A stretch of 64,000 nt of DNA from Atherinomorus stipes (lineage: Eukaryota; Chordata; Actinopteri; Atheriniformes; Atherinidae), in contig JALJCO010001022.1 of NCBI GenBank assembly GCA_023101725.1, positions 102,863-166,862 on the forward strand. Reading direction: 5' to 3'. Below the pieces are notes generated by a model. That model was not told the DNA's origin. It was given only the letters and a program-made list of their open reading frames with translations, and did not search any database. Shown here one piece after another: positions 1 through 13,000 of this stretch; positions within the stretch are counted from its first letter, which is position 1, and the number at the start of each line of letters is the position of its first letter. Made by a program: the position numbers and the translations under genes.

Positions 1-168
1 CCTGCAGGCTTATCTGCCTCCCTGTTCCAACACACCTGATTGAAATTAAATGTGACAGCTGTTAAGTTCTATACAATTACCCATTAATCTAAATCAGGTG
101 TGTTGAAGCAAGAAAACATCAAAAACCTGCAAGACAGTTGGCCTCAAGGACAAAAGTTTGAGATACCT
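1..168. mobile_element. hAT-type palindromic MITE, left end cut by window
   Basis: The segment contains the inverted pair AACACACCTGATT (around 29-41) and AATCAGGTGTGTT (around 93-105), and ends in a stretch resembling GGACAAAAGTTTGAGATACC. This is the layout of a very common fish MITE whose ends carry CTCAAACTCCAGTCCT-like termini and whose middle carries the ACACACCTGATT palindrome. Only the inner part and one terminus lie in the window. The family call is from memory of teleost repeats. Confidence 0.6.
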
Positions 169-641
169 TATACATGTACAAATACAATGCAAGGTTTATG
201 CAGGGCTGCATTTAATTAAAAGCATTTGCCAGCATCCTTTTTTTCTGTTTCTGTAATGTTTATTACACCTGCATATAGGCTAGAAGCTGAAAGGATATTT
301 TCAATGCCATAAATATCATTAATATTAAGTTACTATCAATTAATTTCCAGAGAGCTAGGTCAAATTTGGATATAAATAGATTTATTCAGTTTAATCTTTT
401 TCATTCCTGTTCCAAACGGTGATTTTGTTAATTTATATAGCGTTTACAAATCACGTTGTGCTCACTTTATTCCATGTAAGTCACTTACTAAGGTGTTTAA
501 ATAGCTTGTTTTGGACCACAGTCACTCCAGCAGGCCGCCAGGGGGATAATCACACACCACGTATACGTCTTCCTAGTTTCACTTCTCTTCAAAAACTTTG
601 CTAGAGGAGGGGGGGGTTGTGTGTGTGTGAGTGTCTGTCTG

Positions 642-674
642 TGGGCGGAGACTTTGCTGTCCACTTTACCCAAT
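642..674 (+). promoter_or_regulatory. Putative lmo7 promoter elements (GC box and CCAAT box)
   Basis: GGGCGG (642-647) and CCAAT (670-674) stand about 25 bases apart and about 350 bases upstream of the lmo7 ATG. No TATA box is visible nearby. The sequence from about 690 to 1025 would then be 5' UTR. The transcription start is not determined by the sequence; this is an inference from two short motifs. Confidence 0.35.
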
Positions 675-1025
675 AAGCGAAACTTGTGAGTGATGGAAAG
701 TCAAAGACAGAGGTGCAGTGTCCAGTGATAAAGTGGTAGTTAATTGTTTGGGAACTTTAGCCGGTGAGCCTCTGAACGCAACGCGAGGTGACTACAAGCT
801 GCCTCAGGCAGCTGTTCATTTCTTTCCCTCTTTATCTTTCTTTTCTTTTGTCAAACCCTTAGTCTTTTCCTCATGTTTGTTGGCTTTAATTGAACTTATT
901 TGATAAGCTTGGTGTGGTTTCCAGGGGCGGTGGCGGCTCCCGCTCCGTAATTAATTAGTCTAATGAAACGTTGCCTCTTTCGCCCTTCAATTAGAATTGT
1001 GCCTCTGCTTGTTTAGGAGATTAAG

Positions 1026-1094
1026 ATGGAGTGGCGCCAGCAGACCACTGTCAGCTGTGCAGAAGCGTTCAAAGAGGCTCAACGCTGGATTGAG
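1026..1094 (+). CDS. lmo7: lmo7 exon 1 (start, first CH helix)
   Basis: Encodes [15 protein letters not shown] then KEAQRWIE, 23 residues ending in phase 0 at GAG before the donor GTTGGT. The EAQRWIE block is the first conserved stretch of the LMO7/LIMCH1 CH domain and supports this ATG, which has A at -3 and G at +4. Confidence 0.88.
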
Positions 1095-4000
1095 GTTGGT
1101 ACACACTGACAACACTTCTTTCCCCCTACATTCTTTATTTGCTGCAGAAACTTGCAGCTATTTGTGCTCCTTTTCGCTTACTCATGTTCAAACAAGTGTG
1201 AAGATTTGCCTCCACGCTTATGTGGCCCATTGTGGAGACGGAAATGTGTCATATACAAATCAGCAGCAACCAATATTTCACTTATGCATCGCATGTAGAA
1301 TGTATATTTTAAATGACTGGTTAGAACACAAGTGAGGCCACTTTACAAGCTTTTATCTTTGGGTGCAAATGCAAAGCGCATCATGATAAGACCCGGTTCA
1401 AGTTTGTTTCCAACAGAGAGAGCCTTGTCTGGAAAACCTCTGTGGTTTGACCAGATAAAAACCATTTGAATGCTAGACTGACATGACTTTGGAAGGAAAT
1501 GCGAATTGAACAAAAGCAGGCAATTGTTGGTGTTTTTGGGATGATGTAAGGCATGACGGGGTTACTTTTCTAGCAGGAGGTTTGCAAAAACATGTAGCAC
1601 GCGACTTTGGCAGACAGTCTTTGCCATTGTTGGAGGATGTGGTTGCAAGATGTTTTCTCGGTGGTTTCAGCCGGCTTCTGTCCAATCATTGTAGAAGCTG
1701 TAATCCTCAATCATAACCAATGAATACAACTTGTAGAGTGTAGGCACTGAGTGTCAATCAGCTCTAAATAGGACCATTAATGTCACTTGTGTCTGAGTAG
1801 ATCATTATGAGAATTTTGTCCAGAGCTCTCTTGGCAGGAAGCCCGTGCCAATTTTACCCGTCTATTTTCCTGCACTGACAGATGAAAGGATAGTGAACAA
1901 TGATGAGTGTGTGTGTGTGTGTGTATATGTGTATGCGTTAGACAGAAGTGAAGCAAGGCATGCTGATTTTTCAAATGGTAAATGGTGTCATACAGTCTTC
2001 CTTGTGCTAAATCATGGTGTTAATGCAGGTTCAGAATTATCCCCAGCTACAGGCAACTTGATGATAAGCTTCCAGAATCCATGCATTGTTGCTGTTTATC
2101 ATTAGCACAGTGACAGCTGCAAGGACATGTAAATGTTTGCTCAGTGCCTGCTGGACTCAAAGTTAGAATGAATTGACCTTGCTTACATTATGTAAGAAGG
2201 CAAAGGCAATTTTGGTTTCTAGTGAAATTTAGCCGTTTTTTCCAGAATAATGCTCATTGTCCTTTTTGATGTCTCTTATTTTGTAGAGTTGGTGTTTTCT
2301 AAACGGGTTTGAAAAAAGGGAAGTAAAAGGTGCTCTCCTACAGTGACGGACTACTGTATTAAATCCTGTCAGCATCACATAGGAGCTCCTGCACGATGCA
2401 ACAGAAATCTGTGTGCATGTATTGCAAAAAAAATTGGGGGGAGGGCTAAAAGCTTAACCAAACTGGATCCCTTTTTAATGGAAGTTTTTTTTTTTTTTTC
2501 CTTTCTATTTTTAAACTAGAAGTGTTTGCCATGTAAGTTGCCTCCTATATTTTTATTTTTATAATTTCTGGCATCTTAGATTATACTTTTTGCTGTGGTC
2601 AGTTTTACAAAATGCAGAGTGGTGGGTGGAAGGCAACTCACGCACCAGAAACTGTAATAGGCCCAGGTTCAAGTCCTAGCCTGAGGCCCTTTGCTCCACA
2701 TCATCATCCTCTCTGTGCCCACGTTCCTGTCTCTCCAATTTCAACAAAGGCCAGTTAAACAAATAAAAACTTTAAAAAGTGAATGAATAAATAATATGGG
2801 CTAAAAAAAAAAATGGGGATGCACGATATAATCTGCCTCCTTTTGATATCGGTCTTAAAACTGAGTTTCGGACATTGGTCCCCCCACCAATATTTAACCG
2901 ATCAATTCGCTGTTTCTAAAGTCTTTTAAAAAACAAAAGTTTTAAAAGAAAAAAAAAAAACCTCTTTTTTTACAGACTGTAAAACTTCTAAAGACAGTTT
3001 CTTTTAGGATGTTCTCTGTGAGTTTTTACACTGTCATTTGTGTAAATAACCAAATATCCCCTCTTTTGGGGTATTTTTTTCTCTCTCTCTTCAGGGAGAA
3101 GAAAATCTAGGTTGTTCTAGGATATAATGCACATATCTTATTTTGTTTGAACAACTGTCATTAAGTTTGACTTGTTATACATAACACAAGTTTCGGTATT
3201 TTTCTAATTTTGCACAAGGAATCAATATTACGTCATTTATTTTTCAGCTTTAATATCTGTATCAATATCGGTTATCCGCCACATGAGTTTTAAAATATCG
3301 GCATGTCAGCCAAAATTCCAATATCATGCATCCCTAAAAAAATAAACCCTTTGCAATAATTGTATTGCAGTAATCTCAGCTTTCCAACATTGCGCTGCAA
3401 GTGCATCTAATAGATGCATCACTTATGTATGAAGTGACATTTTTACAGCTCTCAGCGTACATTCTGTATGAATGAGAAATACTTATCAGTCCCCAAGAAA
3501 AAAAAAATAAATTAAAAAAAATAAAAAGGGGTCTTGTTCTGGAGGCTACTGGCAGGAACGATCTTCTGCACCTCCGTCTTTCAGCAGCCCTGAAGAAGCC
3601 TCTCACTAACACACACGTTTCTTCAGTGTTTTGTAGAAGGTGTGAAGAATCTTCCATCTATTCCTCCTTTTGCACGCCCGATCCCACCAGCTTTCTTGAT
3701 CAGTTTGACTCTCTTCAACTCTCCTGTATGTGATGCTTCTGGCCGAGCAGATGCTGCAAAGCTGATTGCACTTTCCACAACAGACTTATAAAAAATATGC
3801 AACATTTTGGTGCAGACGTTGAATGACCTCAGCTTCCTTATGAAGTAGAGTCTGCTCTGACCTTTCTTGTAGATGTGTGTTGCATTTCCAGTCCAGTCTG
3901 ATGTCCGGCTGAACTCCAAGGTACAGTATTTGTTTACAGACTGGATTTGTGAACTTGGTAAACTCCTTTTGATAAAAGCAATATAGAGAAGTTGCATGTC

Positions 4001-7000
4001 AACATGTATCCTTTTTTTTTTTTCTATATGTTCCAAATTATTGCTTGATAATTGAAATGACCAATTAATGTACTGGTTTAAAAAAAAAAAAAGGGGGGGT
4101 GGTGGCAGCGGGCGACAGTGGCACTTTGTGTTTTATTGTGAACTTGCACTGCGTTGTTTGTCCACCACTGAGAAGCATCCACTCTTTTCTCAGTGCCCAG
4201 TTCAACTAAAATGAATTATGATGGTGGATTCCTGGGGGGACTAATTAGTGAGAAGAATAGCCTTTTGGGGCCCTCTGTTAGTTATTAGAGGCGGACTTTA
4301 ATAGTCCCATTTTTATGTCCTCATTACAAAACTCCCTCTGCCCTGAGTGGGCCCTCTAAAATCACCGGCATTCTTTGACCAAAAACAAGCTTTTGAATAT
4401 TTATGGTAATGGTTGTCTACATACATTCCTTATTAATAATTTCATTCCTCCTTTTTTTTGGCTGCTGAAGCAGAAATTTTTGTGGTATGCAGCTTACTAA
4501 AATGTACAATTCTGTTTGGCTAAAAACTACTACATGCAAGGGAATGAGCTCATTGTGAGTTTGATCAACTTTAATCAGGACTGTATTTTCTTATTTTTTT
4601 TTTGTAAAAGACATAATTTGAATGTGATTGTATATTGCCAGTCATTTAAACACCACAGGGGTGTGTCTGTGTTTGGTGCTGTTTATGACTGCTGGAACTA
4701 TTATGTCTTAAAGGGTTGATGGTGGTATTTGAACATTTGATTTTTATCTCAGGCAAAATAAACTATATGAAGCAGAACTTGCATTTGGCCCACTCATATT
4801 CTTGACATACATGCACGATTGTCACAAGATCCTTTTTTGTACGTCACCACTGAGTGGCCTTCATATATTCAGTCATCACTGTCGGGTACTGTATGTGTAT
4901 ATACCAGGAAAAAAATATCACTTTACCTTTTTTTGTGACCTTTTTTGTTGTTTCCAAGGTGATAGATTTTCAGTTCATATATTGCACTGCTACTGCCCTG
5001 CCAGTTCTTAAGAATCCTACTTCTTGGTTACTATAGACAGACGTTGTTGCAAAGTCATAAACTGAGCCACAACCAGTGTTGGGAACGTTGCCTTTAAAAA
5101 GTAATTATAGTTACCAATTGCTGTACTTTTCCAAAAACACAATGGTGTTAGTAACTGTTACAGTTTTTATATATATAAAAAAAAAAAAATCAAACTACTT
5201 GGACAAGAAATTATTTCCTTTTAATATTCCGATTCATGCAACTTTAAATTTTTATATTGATTTATGATAAAGGTAAATAGTAGATGTCACTTATGAAAGA
5301 AAGGAAACTTAACAGAATGAATTGCTACAAAGATCATGGACACTCAGGCTGATGTCATGGCTCTGTGTCCTTCTCGGGAGAGGAGCTTCAGGCTTGCATG
5401 GTTGTATCTACTGTAGGGCTGGGCGATATGGACCAAAAGTCATATCTCGATATATTTAGGCTGAATATCGATACACGATATTTATCTTGATATTTCTATC
5501 ACAAAGTGAGAGCAAATATTTTGTTCCAGTCGGAGCCAAATATGACATTACAAGTAGTTTAATTTAAACAGTCCGGATGAAATAATGCTCAGCTGTTCAG
5601 AGAAATATAAAATGTAAACAGAAATACTGTAAAATACTGTATGTAATTATACTCGCACATGCAAGTTTGAAACATTACACAGAATTAAATGTAACAAACC
5701 CTAGTAAGGTCAGCATTTATATACAAAGACAAAACAAACACACATTAAACTTTATATCTCGATATGGGCGATATGGTCCAATTCCATATCTCATTTGAAA
5801 ATATATCGATATATTTTTCATATCGATATATCGCCCAGCCCTAGTTGTATCGGGTTCTAGTCAACATGAAGAAACTAATGACTAATAGTTTCTTCAAACT
5901 AATAGTTTCTAATAAACATCTTTAATCATGTTCTGTTCTTTTCCAATCCTGTTCTTGTCTGAGTGAAAACTCCATGTCTGATTCCAGTTTATAATGCTTC
6001 ATACACTGCCTGGCCAAAAAAAAAGTCTCCACCTGGATTTAACTAAGCAAATGGGTACGAGCCTCCTATTGGATAATTACTGCATGGCCGATTATCTTTC
6101 AGCTGGCAACAAGTTATTTAACCCCAACTGGTGCAATGACTTGCTTCTCATTTCCTAAACAACCATGTCAAAAGACACATCCTGTGGTCGTGGAAAAGAT
6201 GTTGGTCTGTTTGAGAAGGGTCAAATAATTGGCATGCATCAAGCAGAGAAAACATCTAGAGATTGCAGAAACTACTAAAATTGGGTTAAGAACTGTCCAA
6301 CGCATTATTTAAAACTGGAAGGACAGTGGGGACCATCGTCTTCAAGGATGAAATGTGGCTGGAAGGGCAGCTTACTAACTAATTCTGTCTTAAATGGTTT
6401 GTACGAGTGATTTAGGAGAAAATGTTGCATTCACCAATTTTCTCATATTTCTAATCTTCTGTCAGGCACAAACAAATTTCAAACGTGCTTCAGACTTGAT
6501 GTAGGAGTCTTGCGCAATTAGTCTGCTTTTGTCCATTATTAATCGTTACTTGGAAGCAATTGTGTATTCATAAATTAGACTACATCATTATGTATCACTC
6601 ACATTTTTATGTGCAGACTAAGCGATTATCGGCCACTTCACTTGCAGCCAGCATGTCAGTGAGGGGACACTGGTTTGAAGGTTGAATATGGACTATGGAC
6701 ATAACAGCGACTTTGCATGCGTCTAGGTTGTTGCAACGGCAGAAAAACAACTCCAGCCGCTGGGATGCCAGGCTCGCTGCCGATATGCAAGCGACCAACA
6801 GCCTGCAGCATGTCCAACAAGTGATGCAGAGGAGTTTATAACTGACAGCCTGTAAGACGATGACAGATTTTCTCTTGTCGAGGTACAGTAACTTGAGGGT
6901 TAACCCTGGGTTTTTCGTCCTATGATGCTGGTTCACTTCTGATCGGGTTCCATCTCCCCGGTAACTTATGCTGAACGTCTAACCTGGTCTGGACCAGGTT

Positions 7001-10000
7001 AAGTTCTGGATAAGAGGTCGGAGTATAAAAGCACCACCCCCTGACCAATCGGCACTCTTGGAATATATGGCCTGCCCACTTTTAGAAGATCCTGTCGATG
7101 CTGGTGCAGATCGTGAGAGGAGTTCTTAGAAGAGAGAGAATATATTTAGAGATGGTGCAACCCTTTTGATCTGCCATATGACATTTATATGAAAGATACA
7201 GGTTTTCCTCTGCTGGACTCCATTACATCTGTCAGCTGTTGGTGCCGTACATCACGAATGTAACGAATCACAGCCAGGCAATGACTTCACAGACGCTCTG
7301 TATCGCACTGAGGTTTCATTAATATTAATAGACTAAATAAATTTATTTTAATATAGACCAATGCCTCACCTTGATTGAAAACAAATATTAGTGCTGTGCT
7401 GAAGTAGCTGAATAGCTTAATTATTGCAGCTGAATTATGCTCATGGTGTTCAAATCCCACTCAGTAAAATGTCATTCATTCATCCATTCACAGGTAGTTT
7501 CATGCACACTGTCGATGACGCTGATTGTATTTTTGTAAATTTTGTTCTTATTCTCATGATTGTCTTGTGCCGCTGGGGTTGCATCTAAAAATAAGGTGGT
7601 TAAGAGGTCACACATGCAGAAAACATGAACTTATGGAGCGCACACCCACCCATGCCATCATGGTGAAGAGTTACAATACGTGCACGATATGAGCCTGGAA
7701 ATACTTATATGTACAGTATGAGAAGGAAATACGCTGAGGAAGCGCTGTAGTGTGATGAAGTGACAGTGATCAGTCTGATTGTACAATCATGGAGCACTGA
7801 CTTATTAACAGAGACGGCAATTTTCTGCCAGCATTCCTCCCTGGCTTTTGCTGCAGCGACTCTGTTGCTTCTAGCCTGGATGATCTTCCTGAATTCTCCA
7901 TATTTCTAGGCATCATCATCTGCTCCTCCATGGTGAAATATGTCGCTCTCTGTTTCTCTATGTCTGCAATTGGTCAGACTGTTCCAATGCCACCCCTTTT
8001 ATGTTTATGTTGGAAACCTTGGGTCGAGTTACCGAGTTGATAACCAGCTTCGTAGTACTGTTTACCAAGATCGCGGATGTCTGGTTAAGTCAACCCAGGT
8101 AACAGAGAGAAATCCCGGGTATGTTAATCCAGCTTCGTCGTACAGGCCCCTGGTTTTGCTTTTCTCAGGTCACTCCTCTTCAGAAACCGATAACTATCTC
8201 CAGGGCTCTGAAGCATCTGCTGCCCCCCCCCCCCTCACCTGTGCAAGCCTAACTGTGCCCAGTATACTGTTGCCACACATCGTATTTGGCAACCTGCATT
8301 GGCAGCATGTATTAGCTTGTAGATGTTAACATAATGCCACTGTCAAACCCGTTATAATGTATTTTTATTTTTTAAATAGCTAAATATAATTTTTTTGGGG
8401 AAATTTTGTATTTTCATTCTGCATCCCACCAAATGACCTGTGGAGGTTTTTTTTTTTTTTTTTAAATGTAGCTTTTAATAAAAATGTTCCATATTAAACC
8501 TTTAATTTGTTATAAGAAAGTTCAGTCAGTGAGCTCTATGTGAGATCAAGCTACTGTACTATAACAACAAAGAAATAACATCTTGGATAGAAAGTTCAGA
8601 ATGGAGGTTCAGCAACAGTGACTGCTGCAACTCTTCTAACGGTAAGACATGCAGTCGGTTCACTTCATGGTGTTTTGGCTTCGTTATTACACAAAATGTG
8701 GAATGTTTGGGTCTGACTTTGTCAAATTAGAGTTTCACCTTTCAGATTTTGTGTGTTGTATTAAAGAGATGGAGAAGCCGATAAAAGGATGACAGATGTA
8801 GTCCTTTTTATCCAGCTGGGACACACAGTACATGTGTGTGCATGTGTAGCTAGAAGTGCGAAAACTATACTTTTTACCTTGGCTGCGCCTGAAATGTCCA
8901 CCAGCCGTGTGCCTCAACCAAAGGACGAACCCATTAAATTTTTGTGGTGATCTGGATCACCTTCTGGATCCAGGAATTTTTTGAAGGATTCTTTATCCTT
9001 GTGAGATCGGCCAAAATTTGAAATTTTTGCATATAACTCCATACAAATGGCCCGAGTGTTTGGTTAAAAAAAATTACAAGAAAGGATCTAAACGAGTTCT
9101 ATAATGTACCAGGTACATTATGAACTGTGAACTTTACAGTTTAAACTTTTATAAACAAACACAATTTAATAAAGGACACGTAGCGATAAAAGTTTAGGTG
9201 TGAATCACAATATGAGGGAACATGAGCTGCTGGTGGAGGTCTGTGCTAACAGAGTGCTTTTCTAATTGTGTATGGATCTGTCCTGCATTTATTTCAGCAT
9301 GCAGAAATGAGGGGTGTCTAAGACCTTTGAATGTTGATCCATTCTTGTGTTGTATTATCTGTTTCTGTGCTTTTTATCTTGTAGCACACTGTTCAGTTTT
9401 GAAGACAACTCATGGTTTGATGGCTTTTGATCTATTAATTTAGTAAAAGAACATGTTCTGTCTATTGGATGTGTATTTTATATGCAGTCGATGTAAAACT
9501 TCCCTTTCTAATGATTGCAAACTGTGTTTAAATTCCACCAGTGGGTCCAGTTGAATGTGATAATGTGTAGCGGACAGTGGAATCAATACGTTTCCATTTG
9601 TAGTAACTTCTGACTGTGGTGGAGGATGAGATTAAATAAATCCTGGGACTTAACCTGCTCCAGGCCAGGCTAGCTCCACAGAATAAATCTCCATGGTAAC
9701 TTGCACCATAACAAATACCACTAGTTCCTATCCCACTTCAGTGCAACCAGATCTCTGATAAGTTGATCCAGAATAACTAACAAATCCCGGCTTAATCCCT
9801 TATCTTAGTTTCATGCAATAGACCCCTGCTCTCCAAATTTTAGCAGCAGTCAGTGTTGTCAACATGCGCAGACCTGCGGTGGCGGAATACATGCCACCGG
9901 TGCAGCCAGACGAACGAGAACGCGCAGCTCGTCTCCCCCACAAGCGCCCCCTTGAGGCTTCGTACCCGAATTTCTTGCATTGAGCATTCAGAAACCGTAT

Positions 10001-13000
10001 TGAAGACAACCGCAGTGAAGAATGATCAGCTCATTCTACACATCAGGCAATTGTAAGAGCATGAGCAGGAAGAAAAGGATAGTATTTAGCATTTAAACTT
10101 GTGCAATGCACCTTCAGCATATACTTATTGAGAAAAGACAGCTCAGATGCTATATTAAATGTAATTCAGGCATTAAAACGGCCTATTTTAATAAAATAAA
10201 AAATAAATACCCAGGCACAAAAACTGCGTAATCTTTAGTATTCAATAAAGAAAAATAAGTCCACTTTTCTATGGCAAGACAAGATGTTGTCTGACTACTT
10301 GAAGCCTGTTGATTCTGCCAGAACTTTATTCTTGCGGTTGTGAATTGGGACAATTTTTGCCATGCTGTCAGCCTATCAGCTGAGCAGATGCTTTTGCATT
10401 TACGCTGCTGTCAGGTTAAACAGAGTTTTAATTAACAGCAGATTGAGGTGGTGAGAAAATCTGAAACTGTATTCAACACATGAGGTGTTTTTAAAATAAG
10501 TGGACTTACATTAACTGCGTGCACAACCTCAGTCTGGCATGGACCAAGTCTGTTGTTGTTAAAATATAAACTCAGAGTCAACGCAGTCATCCCTCACCGT
10601 CAGGGCGAAGCGTCTTGTGGAGTGTTAACTGAGCCAAAACAAACCTTGTTTCTTTTTTTAAAGTATCCCTGCAGCCTTGAACAAGAACAGTTACTGTTTC
10701 TCGTGGAGTATTTAACAAATGCCATATCCATGCTGTGTTCACCATTCTCGCTACCTTTCACCTTGTTTTTCCGTATGTGGGCTGCCTGTGTGCGTGCCTA
10801 GGGATGTTATGCTAGAGTCGGTCTGCTCGACTCTGCCTCGATCTTAAAAACCAGACGTCTTACAAGGGCTGTTTTGGTGGAAGTCTCAGCATGCTGAAAG
10901 TCACGTGACCACGCTAACCGAGGCCTCGCTGCGTCATCTGCGAGTGTCAAGCAAAAACCTTCAAGGGACTGGGTTTATTAATCTGTCAGTTAGAGCCCGA
11001 CCGATAATGGATTTTTGAGGCCGATTCCGATACGATATTGGGGGCTTTAAAAAACCTGATATCCGATATATTGGCCGATATCCGATATCGGCCGATATCC
11101 GATGTCAGCCGATATATATCAGCCAGGATATTAAAAAATGAACATGCACACACAGGACACATACTGTCTAACTGTAGTCCAACTTAAATTCTTATAATGA
11201 CCAAAATGTGATTCAACACTAAGAATCAGAACATCCAGAATCTGTGATGATGTTTTAGGCGGTGACACAGATTTGTTGTTTTTTCTACCTTACTGGTGCT
11301 GCAGCCCAGGTTAACGTTCACATCACAGATGTTGCATCCAACACCTGTTAAATCTTTGTGAAGTGGCTCCACACCTTACTCTTCTCCTCTGCCTGGGAAT
11401 GAATATATATACATTTAGTGTATTTTAGTAAATTAGATTTCAAAACTATAGATGACCATTTCAAAATGAAAACAAGTTGCTGCAAACAGCTTACAGTGAT
11501 TACACACAGACTAATGGAAGGTGTTTTAAAATTGATATATTTTTAAAGACTCATTCACTAAAACACCCTAGAAATATAAATTTGTCATCTTCAAGCTTCA
11601 AAAAGTTCCATCTTCCGCTTAACACAAGGGACTAAAACTAGATTTAAGAGCAATTTTGCAGCTTTTAAAACGTCTAAACAGAATTACAAATACATTAGTA
11701 TTTATTTGTAAAATAAAAACCTGCATGGCATGAAGTGTAGAGGGACACAATATAATAATTTTATATTAGATAACAGTGGAGATGGAAGTTTAACAGTTGC
11801 ATTTATCTCGTTTGTGTCACAAAGAGGCGACTTACACAGCGTTTACTGTTGTATAACAGTCTGACATTAACTAATAGTTGAGATGGAGTTAGCAGCTGCA
11901 TCTTTGTTTATTTCACAAAGAGGCAACTTGCACTGTTTAAATGCTAATGTGCTAGCTAAAACTAGCGCATTTAAAACTCGCCTGCTCTCCTTAATGCGCT
12001 CTAACAGCGTGTTCCCACGAGGACGTTTGTTGTCACGGAGCACTAAATTGTAGTTTTATGTAGTTTTAGAAAGTCCCAGCTTACCAGGAGGAAACTAAAC
12101 GTCTGCACCGGCTGCTCTCCTCTCTGCCTGCGTAGCGCGTGTGTGTGCTCCGGGGAGGGGGAGCAGGGAGGGGGTGCAGAGAAAGCACTGCTCTCTGTAA
12201 GGGGAGGGGGAGGAGGCATGGAGCAGCACGAGCAGCTCTCAGGAAGGGAGGGGGAGAGCAGATGCGCGCAGCAGAAGTTTCTTTTTGCCATTTAAAGCAA
12301 AACTAGAATTTTCATATCGGCCACATTTTGACCGATGCCGATTAATGAGCCAGACGCCAAAATCGGGCCGATATATCGGCCGGCCGATATATCGGTCTAC
12401 TGTCAGTGCTTAATACGGGTTTCAATCACTTGGGTATGAAGTGAAAAACAATTTATCACAGATAATTCCATGATATAAACCACAGATGAACGCTGAACGC
12501 ATCTTGCTATACACCGAATCAGAGATGAGACGGCTCCCAGCAGCACTTCCCTCAGCAGTTGTACACATTCACAGCCAGCAGATGGAGCTGTTGCTGACTG
12601 TCTCAAACAGGTCTCAAATGTCTGAAGCAAGGGGACAAACTCCGCAGGAAAAGAGTGAAGCCCGGAAGTTAAGTGATATAATTGTAGTTCTCTCTTCATC
12701 CGCTAGGGGCTGGCTCCAAAACTGAGCAAATCCCCATGGACTCCCATGTTAAAAAGGCCAACTTCACAGCAGAAATAAACATGTTTACAGCTTGGTTCAA
12801 AAAATCACTTTAGGTCTAATGGGTCAAGTTTGTCGTCATGTCAACTGAGGGGGGGGTGAAAATTATTATTTATTTATTTATTTTTCTATACGTTATCCTT
12901 TTTAAATGGTATTTAATCTTGAAATTACATGTAATTAGGGGCGTACCCTTTTGATTGACAGGCAGCAGACCGGATGCCAATTTTAGCCATGGTGGCTAAT

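Noticed and set aside
2660..2680. tRNA gene suggested by the B-box GGTTCAAGTCC
   Set aside because: The cloverleaf is not intact and the sequence continues into a SINE body and A-rich tail.
9853..10056. Frame reading [20 protein letters not shown]
   Set aside because: Looks coding-like in composition but is short, next to a Harbinger-like end, and matches nothing I can name; not called a gene.
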